Source of the DNA: an uncultured Spirochaetaceae bacterium
Lineage (GTDB): Bacteria; Spirochaetota; Spirochaetia; Sphaerochaetales; Sphaerochaetaceae
DNA length: 10,496 bases
NCBI GenBank assembly: GCA_946414625.1
Contig: CAMKPI010000049.1
Coordinates: forward strand, 1 to 10,496
Direction: 5' to 3'
Shown: one piece after another, positions 1 through 5,611 of the stretch
Numbering within the stretch: position 1 is the stretch's first letter
Layout: every line of letters begins with the position of its first letter
Position numbers and translations under genes: made by a program
Notes under the pieces: generated by a model
Database searches by the model: none
What the model was told of the DNA's origin: nothing
The model's input: the letters and a program-made list of their open reading frames with translations, nothing else

Positions 1-15
1 CTCCACACATTCTAT

Positions 16-2331
16 TCAATCCTTTGTGCTGTTTGGTTTTTCGCCGTTTTCACTCCAAAAATCGTGTTCCACCGGTGAAAGCCTCAGCCCAAGGACAAAA
101 TTTCCATCGCGGCGCTTCTTTCTCTCAAACCCGCGCTGCTCAACGGCATTATAAAAGTCCGTCGTACTCCTGATGTAGTCCCCCGTCCTCGCACAGTAAG
201 CACGATATGCGCTATAGAGCTCCCCGGATTTCTCATACACCCTCTCGTCGACCTCGCAGCAATCGTCGAGGAAATGGGAAAGCCAGTCGCTGTCCTCCTT
301 GTATTTGCCGATGGCGTCCTCAACGCACTGCGGCAGACGGAAATTGAACTCTTCCTTGATTGCCTCCTGCGCCCCTTCGATGATCCACTTGAGTATGTAG
401 GGGGCAGCATTCTTCTCGAGGTGTCCCGCATAGTTCTTGATATCCTTCTTGCCGGTGATGGTCGCGCCGAAAGGAATGACGATGAGCCGCCGCCAAATCC
501 CGGCGTCCATCCCGCCGACCTTCGGAAGGTGGTTGGTGTAAAGCACCAGCGTGTGGCTCGGCGTGAAATCAAAGGGAGCCTTGAATTTCTTCTCGCCCCT
601 GATTTTGTCGGTGCTGCATAGCTGCTTGACGATGGACGCGGAAAGCCGCACCCCCTCCTCAAGCTCTGCGGCAATCAGGAGCCTCTTTCCTTTGGCGTCG
701 GCGATTTCCGGTTTCACGTTGCGGCGGCACCCCGCCGTCAGCGCGTCCGCCGAGATGCTCCCCGCGTAGGTGCCGAGCACCCACGCTATTGTGTTCCAAA
801 AGGTACTCTTCCCGTTCGCGCCCTCACCATAGCTGATGATGAGAGCCTCCAGATACACCGAGCCGACGGCAACCAGTCCGCAGATTTTCTTTACATACCC
901 GACCAGCTCTATATCGCCCTCGAAGATCGTGTAGAGAAAGTCTTTCCATAGGTCCTTGCCGTCATCTCCCGGCGCAGTGCTGCATATTTTCGTGATGAGG
1001 TCGCTGTAAATGAAGTCATGCCGCCCCTCCATTCCTTTCGCGAGGTCGTAAGTCCCGTCCTGGCAATTCAAAAGGAACGCGTCCCGGTCGAAGTCTGTCG
1101 GCTTTGCGAGAAGAGGCGGTTTCGCCGCCTGCAGCGCGGACACGACATACTTCATATCCCTTCTCTTCAAGGCAAACGCCTTATATGAAAGCGCGGAGAT
1201 GTAGGCAAGGTACGCCTTTCTCTGATCCGCCCCAATCAGTTTCTCAAGAGCCTTGCCGCCCACCTTCACAGCTTCCTCCGGCAGCCCCGCCGCGCAGAGA
1301 GCCCTGGCGGTGCGCTCCACTTCGTCCTCCGCATCGGCAAGCTGGAGGTCGAGGAACTCCTCCGCCGCCCCCACCGCACTTTCCCAGGATTCCTCCCAGA
1401 ACTGCCCGTTGTAGCGCAGATAGTCCGTCGCCGGCGTGAACCGGAGCTCGTTTCCGTATTCCTTCACCAGCACTTTCGACTGCCCGAGGTCGGAGTAATC
1501 GGTGGGCCTCAGGCTGCCGCCGAAGTCATTGTTATATTCTTCCGGGGCTATGTAGCCCTTCTCTCCCTGTACCTTCTTACAAAACTTGCACGCGCTCTTC
1601 CAGATTTTGGAAAGCTCCGAGTCCGAAAGCGGCGGGTCGCATTTTTCGGCGCGTTCCAGGAAAAGCGCATGCGCCCTGTCCGTCTCGCCGTATTTCTTGA
1701 GCACCCGCCCCGCAAAATGGGACAGCGTGCTGTTCCGGCTCCCCTCGCGAATCAAACTATATGGTATGTCGATTGTACTTTCAGGCTTTTCCGCGACGCC
1801 GTCCAATATTTCATCAATCATCATGAAGCCCTCGTGCCAGAAGACCTCGTCAGCGCTGACGTCAGAGCCGTACATGAAGCGGCTGGAGTCAAGCGCATTG
1901 CTGTCGAAGAAGGGATATTTCCCGTAGAGCTTCTTCTTCAGTTCTGCGATTCTCTCCGCGCTCTCGCAACTGGCGATAGGCGCGTGGAAATGGAACCTCG
2001 GCCTCGCGCTTTTGGCTCCTTTCGGCTTCATATTGTGTCGGCTGGGCGTAGTGGCGAAATCAACGTCCCGCAGTTCCTCATCCGCCGCCAGCTTCTCCGG
2101 CGTGATCCATTTCTCCGGATCGTCTGTGTAGTCATTGTCGACATCCATCTCCAGCACTGCGGCTTCCTCAAAATTATCCTTGCTACGGTAATTGTCTTTG
2201 TATTTGGCGGCAACGTGGTCGTATCTGACCGCCGACGCAAGCTCCGCCGCGCTTGACGCCTCGACCCTGTGCGGATAGACGCAGTTCAACGCGTCACCCA
2301 CGCTCTTTGATGTGTAAATAACGAGCCTCAT
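16..2331 (-). CDS. Phage primase-helicase (AEP primase plus D5/P4-type SF3 helicase)
   Basis: The 771-residue protein should prime and unwind DNA at the phage replication fork. The N-terminal part looks like an archaeo-eukaryotic primase: an acidic pair D63/D65 in the LEMDVD segment, SRHN at 97-100, the basic/His segment RPRFHFH at 110-116, and D148...R151. A helical PriCT-like linker follows at about 189-253 (EGSRN, then an AGRVLKK helix). The C-terminal part is a D5/SF3 helicase: Walker A GEGANGKST at 502-510, a Walker B-like hydrophobic strand ending in acidic residues at about 550-559, a sensor Asn in LYTNHLPK (N600), an arginine-finger-like WRR at 613-615, and a probable winged helix after about residue 690. 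Length and order fit a full-length family member. The ATG directly follows the stop codon of the upstream gene (TGA then ATG) and lacks a strong ribosome binding site, which suggests translational coupling. It is transcribed away from the other replication genes. Confidence 0.93.
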   Translation of the reverse strand: MRLVIYTSKSVGDALNCVYPHRVEASSAAELASAVRYDHVAAKYKDNYRSKDNFEEAAVLEMDVDNDYTDDPEKWITPEKLAADEELRDVDFATTPSRHNMKPKGAKSARPRFHFHAPIASCESAERIAELKKKLYGKYPFFDSNALDSSRFMYGSDVSADEVFWHEGFMMIDEILDGVAEKPESTIDIPYSLIREGSRNSTLSHFAGRVLKKYGETDRAHALFLERAEKCDPPLSDSELSKIWKSACKFCKKVQGEKGYIAPEEYNNDFGGSLRPTDYSDLGQSKVLVKEYGNELRFTPATDYLRYNGQFWEESWESAVGAAEEFLDLQLADAEDEVERTARALCAAGLPEEAVKVGGKALEKLIGADQRKAYLAYISALSYKAFALKRRDMKYVVSALQAAKPPLLAKPTDFDRDAFLLNCQDGTYDLAKGMEGRHDFIYSDLITKICSTAPGDDGKDLWKDFLYTIFEGDIELVGYVKKICGLVAVGSVYLEALIISYGEGANGKSTFWNTIAWVLGTYAGSISADALTAGCRRNVKPEIADAKGKRLLIAAELEEGVRLSASIVKQLCSTDKIRGEKKFKAPFDFTPSHTLVLYTNHLPKVGGMDAGIWRRLIVIPFGATITGKKDIKNYAGHLEKNAAPYILKWIIEGAQEAIKEEFNFRLPQCVEDAIGKYKEDSDWLSHFLDDCCEVDERVYEKSGELYSAYRAYCARTGDYIRSTTDFYNAVEQRGFERKKRRDGNFVLGLRLSPVEHDFWSENGEKPNSTKD

Positions 2332-2745
2332 TCATATGCCCCCATTCTTTGTTTCCACGCAATCTTCCGTAAAATAGCGAATCGGCATCCCGCGCCGCTC
2401 CGCCCGACGGATTTCCTCCGCCATTCCATCCGTGATCTTCGACCCGAACACCCAGAGTTCCGCGCACTTGGTGAGAAATACCAAGCCCATATGTGTAGCC
2501 TCATCCCTCTCCGTCTCCTCAGACATGAATCTCGGCAGGAAAAGGTGCGGCGCAAAAGGAATGGCACCGCTTTCAAAAGCGAATCTGCAGTAGCGGATGG
2601 CGTTCTCTGTGTTGCGCTCGGTATCTCCGGCATAGGGCGACGCGACGTACACCACCGGCCTCCAGGCGCGTCGCTCGATGTTCGCGATGGCGCTGTGCGG
2701 CACGGGGTCACGGTATCCTTCGTCGTTAAACTTGCTGACTTCCAC
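2332..2745 (-). CDS. DUF4406/DUF7768-like protein (nucleoside 2-deoxyribosyltransferase-like fold)
   Basis: This 137-residue protein starts at GTG, chosen because AAAGGAGG lies eight bases upstream. It has the hallmarks of small phage proteins related to nucleoside deoxyribosyltransferases: a first strand VVYVASPYAGD at about 31-41, a helix with ENAIRYCRFAFESG, a PHLFLPRF segment at 67-73, AELWVFG at 95-101, DGM followed by two Glu at 106-111, and a final GMPIRYF strand. In known deoxyribosyltransferases the Glu after the DGM-type segment is catalytic. That supports a nucleotide-handling role, but the substrate cannot be read from the sequence. It is the first gene of the leftward operon, and its stop codon touches the primase start, so it is probably co-transcribed with the replication helicase. 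The name rests on motif pattern, and enzymatic activity is not assured. Confidence 0.8.
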   Translation of the reverse strand: MEVSKFNDEGYRDPVPHSAIANIERRAWRPVVYVASPYAGDTERNTENAIRYCRFAFESGAIPFAPHLFLPRFMSEETERDEATHMGLVFLTKCAELWVFGSKITDGMAEEIRRAERRGMPIRYFTEDCVETKNGGI

Positions 2746-2790
2746 GGTTTCGTCCTCCTTTCGTTAGAATACGGGCGGCTGAAGCCTGTC

Positions 2791-2829
2791 CCACCTTCTA
2801 AAAGAGAAAAGCGTCACGATTTGACGAAG
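2791..2829 (-). promoter_or_regulatory. 39-bp element, copy facing the primase operon
   Basis: Read on the minus strand, this is CTTCGTCAAA, seven variable bases, GCTTTTCTCTTTT, five variable bases, GTGG. All three blocks and both spacings are identical to the two plus-strand copies. It ends 45 bases before the GTG start of the DUF4406-like gene, a promoter-like distance. An A/T-rich tract lies on its upstream side, which could act like an UP element. Function is inferred from repetition and orientation. Confidence 0.7.
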
Positions 2830-2849
2830 AAAATCAAAAAAATTTTCAG

Positions 2850-2884
2850 GCCAGCGGCAAAAAGTCCGTTGGCTTTTTTTTTTT
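2850..2884 (+). terminator. Strong Rho-independent terminator, rightward
   Basis: GCCAGCGG (2850-2857) pairs with CCGTTGGC (2866-2873) as an eight-pair stem with one G-U pair. The loop is eight bases, and an uninterrupted run of 11 T follows. No plus-strand gene lies upstream in the window, so it would stop rightward transcripts arriving antisense to the primase operon before they enter the nuclease/polymerase operon. It lies between the leftward and rightward copies of the 39-bp element. Confidence 0.8.
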
Positions 2885-2922
2885 CCTTTTTAATAGCCGA
2901 AGCAACCGAAGAAATTGTCCGG

Positions 2923-2961
2923 CTTCGTCAAACTGATCCGCTTTTCTCTTTTGGATAGTGG
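2923..2961 (+). promoter_or_regulatory. 39-bp element, distal copy facing the DUF2800/polymerase operon
   Basis: CTTCGTCAAA, seven variable bases, GCTTTTCTCTTTT, five variable bases, GTGG, with exactly the spacing of the other copies. It lies 120 bases before the first plus-strand start codon and 45 bases before the next copy. It is downstream of the 2850-2884 terminator, so it could act on the rightward operon without read-through from the left. Confidence 0.65.
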
Positions 2962-3006
2962 AGAGGAAGGCGGCAGAAAAAATTTTTTCGAGGAAAATCA
3001 AAAATT

Positions 3007-3045
3007 CTTCGTCAAAACATCCGGCTTTTCTCTTTTGGTAAGTGG
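3007..3045 (+). promoter_or_regulatory. 39-bp element, proximal copy facing the DUF2800/polymerase operon
   Basis: This is the third copy, with the same blocks and spacings, ending 36 bases before the ATG at 3082. An A/T-rich tract including AAAAAATTTTTT (2977-2988) lies on its upstream side. In RNA form, GGCTTTTCT (3023-3031) can pair perfectly with AGAAAAGCC (3052-3060). That stem is only partly kept in the other copies, so a DNA-level role looks more likely than a conserved RNA fold. Confidence 0.68.
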
Positions 3046-3081
3046 GAGGGCAGAAAAGCCCCTGAGAAAGGAGGACGCTAC

Positions 3082-3249
3082 ATGGACGAAAACAATATCA
3101 AGACACCTACGGAACCTGTGAGCGACGCGGAGCTTGCCGACACGCTCATTGCCGTGAGTGTGGTGTCGAAGCGGCTGGCCGAGAGGCTGAGAACAAAAAA
3201 AGAGCCTTCCGTTGACACGCAAACGGAAGGCAACTCGAATGGAGGATGA
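3082..3249 (+). CDS. Small hypothetical phage protein (55 aa)
   Basis: This short gene opens the rightward operon. AAAGGAGG at 3067-3074 is seven bases before the ATG, an ideal ribosome binding site, which is the main reason to accept it. The product is 55 residues: a polar start, then a probable amphipathic helix at about 15-40 (SDAELADTLIAVSVVSKRLAERL), then a short polar tail. It has no signal peptide, membrane segment or known catalytic motif. The next gene begins five bases after its stop and has its ribosome binding site inside this gene's last codons, so the two are likely translated together. The last third of the gene also encodes a hairpin that reads as a leftward terminator. I do not recognise a function. 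Confidence 0.7.
   Translation: MDENNIKTPTEPVSDAELADTLIAVSVVSKRLAERLRTKKEPSVDTQTEGNSNGG
3195..3231 (-). terminator. Rho-independent terminator-like hairpin, leftward, inside a plus-strand gene
   Basis: GCCTTCCGTT (3204-3213) and AACGGAAGGC (3222-3231) form a perfect ten-pair stem with an eight-base loop. Read on the minus strand it is followed, after TC, by seven T (3195-3201), the signature of an intrinsic terminator. It lies within the coding sequence of the 55-residue protein. It would stop antisense transcripts from the plus operon before they reach the leftward primase operon. Confidence 0.65.
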
Positions 3250-3254
3250 CAATC

Positions 3255-3620
3255 ATGGGAAAAGTTGAAGAACTGGTAAGCTCGCTGGACGATATGGCGG
3301 CTTGCAGCGAACGGCTGATGAAGGCGCTGCTTGGCGTCCGCGACATCATCAAGGGAAACAGGAAGAAGGCGGAGAGCAAAGCAGCCACCGCAAAGGTAGC
3401 CGAGCCTGAAAAGGCCGAAACTAAGCCGCCCGAGCCGGAGAAGCCCAAGGCCAAGACTTACACGTTCGTCGAGGTGCGGCAGGCATGCTCGGCTAAGGCG
3501 CACGAGGGCTACACAGAGCAGATCAGAGCGCTGATCGCAAAGTATGGAGCTGACAGGCTCTCCGCTGTGAAGGAAGAGGACTACGCGGCTATCATGGCTG
3601 ACCTGGAGGCATTGTCATGA
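3255..3620 (+). CDS. Phage hypothetical protein, Lys/Pro/Glu-rich linker, upstream of DUF2800
   Basis: The start is placed at ATG 3255 because GGAGG (3241-3245) is nine bases upstream. The in-frame ATG at 3246 touches that site and is unlikely to be used. The 121-residue product has a helical N-terminal part (about 2-35, a possible coiled coil), a charged low-complexity linker at about 36-67 rich in Lys, Ala, Glu and Pro, and a compact helical C-terminal part at about 69-120 (TFVEVRQACSAKAHEGY, then an LSAVKEEDYAAIMADLEAL helix). Proteins of this build sit just before DUF2800 genes in many Firmicutes phages. From memory, some are labelled 'rRNA biogenesis protein rrp5', which is probably a misannotation. 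A helper role in replication or recombination is inferred from context only. Its end overlaps the next gene by four bases (ATGA), indicating coupling. Confidence 0.8.
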   Translation: MGKVEELVSSLDDMAACSERLMKALLGVRDIIKGNRKKAESKAATAKVAEPEKAETKPPEPEKPKAKTYTFVEVRQACSAKAHEGYTEQIRALIAKYGADRLSAVKEEDYAAIMADLEALS

Positions 3621-4753
3621 GCGAGCATTCGCTGTTCTCCCCGTCCGCCAGCCACAGGACTCTGAACTGCCCACCAAGCCTCATGCTCTGCGCGAACCAG
3701 CCCGAAGGGGCAAGCGCTTACGCCGAGGAAGGGACATGCGCCCACGAACTCTGCGCGTATCTCGTGGAAAAGTCTCTGGGACGCCGCGTGAGAGACCCGA
3801 CCGGGAACCTGTCGTACTATAACGCCGAGATGCAGGGGTGCGCCGAGGGCTACACCGACTACGTCATGGAATCATATGATCAAGCCAAGATATCATGCCC
3901 GGATGCACGTGTCTTCGTCGAGCAGCGGGTTGATATCTCCCGATGGGTTCCCGGCTGCGGCGGCACCGCGGACTGCATCATCATCGCAGACGGCACGCTC
4001 ACGGTCATTGATTACAAACACGGCGTCGGCGTTCCCGTCAGCGCGAAGTCCGACGAATTCGGCGGCAACCCGCAGCTCATGTGCTATTGTCTTGGCGCGA
4101 TTGAGATGTTTGATGGTATCTACAATATCGACACCGTCAAAATGGCCATCTACCAGCCCCGGCGCGAGAACGTCAGCGAACACACCATGAGCAAGAACGA
4201 TCTCTTGCGATGGGCGGATGAAGTCCTCGCCCCCACTGCGAAGCTGGCTCTTGAAGGGAAAGGAGAGTTCAAGGCGGGTGAGCATTGCAGGTTCTGCAAA
4301 ATCAAAGCTACATGCAGGACACGTGCCGAACAGAATCTGGCTGCCGCCAGGTACGACTTCCAGCCGCCCGCCGAGCTGTCGGACGAAGAAATCGACGAGA
4401 TTCTTCTCAGGACCGACCATTATACAGATTGGTTAGGCGACATCAAGGAATACGCGCTGTCACAGGCTCTGCAAGGAAAGGATTTCGAGCATTTCAAGGT
4501 TGTCGAGGGGCGGAGCGTCAGGAAGTACAGGTCCGAAACAGACGTAGCGGGAGCCGTTATAGCCGCTGGGTACGACCCTTATGAGAAAAAACTCCTCGGC
4601 ATCACCGCGATGACGAACCTTCTCGGGAAGAAGAAGTTCCAGGAGATTCTCGGCGATCTTACGTTCAAACCACAGGGCAAGCCTACACTCGTCCTGAAGT
4701 CGGACAGGCGTCCGGCATGGAAAAATACCGCAGAAGAAGATTTCAATATGTAA
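3617..4753 (+). CDS. DUF2800 protein, RecB/Cas4-like PD-(D/E)XK nuclease with probable Fe-S cluster
   Basis: The 378-residue protein matches the DUF2800 family of phage nucleases, probably acting on DNA ends or intermediates during replication or recombination. Visible RecB/Cas4-type features are a conserved His in EEGTCAHEL (H43), Glu in VEQRVDIS (E102), Asp in GGTADC (D119) and the D-x-K of VIDYKHG (D132, K134), which together form the metal-dependent active site. C224-x2-C227-x5-C233 plus an N-terminal Cys such as C18 (in LNCPPS) could hold a 4Fe-4S cluster, as in Cas4/AddB-type nucleases. The rest (about 250-378) is mostly helical. Translation starts in the ATGA overlap with the previous gene, with GGAGG at 3605-3609. 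All expected active-site residues are present. Substrate and polarity are unknown. Confidence 0.9.
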   Translation: MSEHSLFSPSASHRTLNCPPSLMLCANQPEGASAYAEEGTCAHELCAYLVEKSLGRRVRDPTGNLSYYNAEMQGCAEGYTDYVMESYDQAKISCPDARVFVEQRVDISRWVPGCGGTADCIIIADGTLTVIDYKHGVGVPVSAKSDEFGGNPQLMCYCLGAIEMFDGIYNIDTVKMAIYQPRRENVSEHTMSKNDLLRWADEVLAPTAKLALEGKGEFKAGEHCRFCKIKATCRTRAEQNLAAARYDFQPPAELSDEEIDEILLRTDHYTDWLGDIKEYALSQALQGKDFEHFKVVEGRSVRKYRSETDVAGAVIAAGYDPYEKKLLGITAMTNLLGKKKFQEILGDLTFKPQGKPTLVLKSDRRPAWKNTAEEDFNM

Positions 4754-4767
4754 AGGAGCGATTGATT

Positions 4768-5328
4768 ATGTCAAAATTCGTAAATCCAACCAAGGTTGTC
4801 ACGGGGCTCTGCACGTTCAGTTTCCTCAACTGCTGGGAGCCGAAGGCCATCGAGGGCGGCAAGCCCAAGTTCTCGGTGTCGCTGGTCATCCCCAAGAGCG
4901 ATACCAAGACCGTGGAGAAGATCAACGTCGCGATTGAGGCCGCATACGAGGAAGGAAAAGGGAAGCTCAAGGGCAACGGCAAGTCCGTCCCCGCCCTCTC
5001 GGCTCTCCGCACGCCGCTTCGCGACGGAGATACCGACCGTCCCGATGACGAAGTCTATAAAGGATGCTGGTTCATCAACGCCAACTCGGACACCGCGCCC
5101 GGCATCGTGGACGCCGAGTGCCAGCCTATCCTCACCCGCTCGGAGATGTACAGCGGTGTCAAGGGTCGCGCCAGCATTAATATGTACGCCTACAATGTGA
5201 ACGGCAATCGCGGCATCGCGTGCGGTCTGAACAACCTCCAGAAGCTCTCCGATGGCACACCGCTCGGCGGCAAGTCCCGCGCTGAGGATGACTTCGCTAC
5301 GGCCGATGATGACGATTTCCTGAACTAA
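4768..5328 (+). CDS. DUF2815 family single-strand DNA-binding protein
   Basis: The 186-residue protein belongs to DUF2815, phage proteins regarded as functional SSBs with an OB-like fold. The start is ATG 4768, with AAAGGAG nine bases upstream overlapping the stop of the DUF2800 gene. Characteristic segments are NPTKVVTG near the N terminus, the KPKFSVSLVIPKSD strand (about 31-44), the Gly/Lys-rich loop before LRTPLRDGD, KGCWFINANS (about 98-107) and SGVKGRASINMYAYN (about 131-145). The tail ends in a run of acidic residues closed by Phe-Leu-Asn. Acidic, aromatic-tipped tails recruit partner enzymes in known SSBs and in T7 gp2.5; a similar role for polymerase or primase here is inferred. It sits between nuclease and polymerase, the usual order of this module. 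Confidence 0.88.
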   Translation: MSKFVNPTKVVTGLCTFSFLNCWEPKAIEGGKPKFSVSLVIPKSDTKTVEKINVAIEAAYEEGKGKLKGNGKSVPALSALRTPLRDGDTDRPDDEVYKGCWFINANSDTAPGIVDAECQPILTRSEMYSGVKGRASINMYAYNVNGNRGIACGLNNLQKLSDGTPLGGKSRAEDDFATADDDDFLN

Positions 5329-5330
5329 TA

Positions 5331-5372
5331 AAAAGCGGGACAGCGGGAGTTTCAAAGGCTCCCGCTGTCCCG
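5331..5372 (-). terminator. 14-bp perfect hairpin after the SSB gene, terminator-like on the minus strand
   Basis: CGGGACAGCGGGAG (5336-5349) and CTCCCGCTGTCCCG (5359-5372) form a perfect 14-pair stem with a nine-base loop, starting seven bases after the SSB stop. On the plus strand no T-run follows, so it is unlikely to stop the operon; it may protect or shape the mRNA between SSB and the next gene. On the minus strand it is followed by GCTTTTTATTA, resembling an intrinsic terminator for antisense transcripts. Confidence 0.5.
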
Positions 5373-5389
5373 GAAAGGTGGCAAACAAC

Positions 5390-5557
5390 ATGAATGAGAT
5401 GGACTTATATGAGGTGGCAAAGCGAATCGTCGTATTCGCCGGCTTCGGCATCATACTGGCGCTGGGCGTTTCCGAGTTTTCCAAGTTTGTATGCTTTCTC
5501 CATGATGTAGCGAAGGATCGTCTCCTTCCACGCATAAAGAGACTCATATCCCGTTGA
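5390..5557 (+). CDS. Small single-pass membrane protein (55 aa)
   Basis: A 55-residue gene between SSB and polymerase. GGAAAGGTGG lies eight bases before the ATG, a usable ribosome binding site. The product has a short polar N terminus, one hydrophobic span at about 13-27 (IVVFAGFGIILALGV, possibly reaching further) and a basic C-terminal tail (KDRLLPRIKRLISR). The positive-inside rule would place that tail in the cytoplasm. I do not recognise a family. Possible roles such as tethering replication proteins to the membrane are speculation. It is bracketed by two strong hairpins (5336-5372 and 5563-5584), which may adjust its expression relative to its neighbours. Confidence 0.65.
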   Translation: MNEMDLYEVAKRIVVFAGFGIILALGVSEFSKFVCFLHDVAKDRLLPRIKRLISR

Positions 5558-5562
5558 TAGAG

Positions 5563-5594
5563 GGGCGGCGGCAAAACGCCGCCCTATTCTATTA
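5563..5594 (+). terminator. GC-rich hairpin before the polymerase gene, weak terminator or attenuator
   Basis: GGGCGGCG (5563-5570) and CGCCGCCC (5577-5584) form an eight-pair, all-GC stem with loop GCAAAA. They are followed by TATTCTATTA, T-rich but not a clean T-run. Located 28 bases before the polymerase ATG, it may partly reduce read-through into the polymerase gene. Efficient termination is doubtful because no new promoter is visible before the polymerase. Confidence 0.4.
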
Positions 5595-5611
5595 TCCGAA
5601 AGGAGCGTACC

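Larger units (their letters stand above)
2829..3004. repeat. 12-bp direct repeat in the control region
   Basis: GAAAATCAAAAA occurs at 2829-2840 and again at 2993-3004, both on the plus strand and both bordering a copy of the 39-bp element. The two units sit next to A/T tracts (2836-2846 and 2977-2988). Two copies are few for an iteron array, so the repeat may be a by-product of duplication of the element and its flank, or a pair of protein-binding sites. Confidence 0.5.
2746..3081. other. Divergent control region between the two replication operons
   Basis: This stretch separates the leftward primase operon from the rightward nuclease/SSB/polymerase operon and has no convincing gene. It holds three copies of a 39-bp element (2791-2829 minus; 2923-2961 and 3007-3045 plus), a 12-bp direct repeat (2829-2840, 2993-3004), an A/T palindrome of six A then six T (2977-2988), a similar A7T4 tract (2836-2846), a strong rightward terminator (2850-2884) and the ribosome binding sites of both first genes. 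No clear sigma-A -35/-10 pair is visible on either strand, so transcription may depend on the repeated element. Position and A/T tracts would also suit a replication origin; that is inference. Confidence 0.7.

Noticed and set aside
274..2256. Several plus-strand open frames of 110-195 codons opposite the primase gene
   Set aside because: They are shadows of a long, motif-complete minus-strand gene, have no matching ribosome binding sites, and give low-complexity or motif-free products.
2791..3045. CRISPR-like array reading of the three repeated elements
   Set aside because: Only three copies, one in inverse orientation, spacings between copies unequal, variable bases inside the repeat, and no cas genes in the window.
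2915..3121. Plus-strand open frame of 68 codons with a repeated peptide (SGFVK...FSLL / SGFSLL)
   Set aside because: The peptide repeat is only the translation of two copies of the 39-bp DNA element. It begins at TTG without a ribosome binding site, overlaps the better-supported gene at 3082, and the third copy of the element has a stop in the corresponding frame.
3893..5574. Minus-strand open frames of 175 and 267 codons opposite the DUF2800 and SSB genes
   Set aside because: Both are antisense to well-supported genes with good ribosome binding sites, and their products show no recognisable domains.
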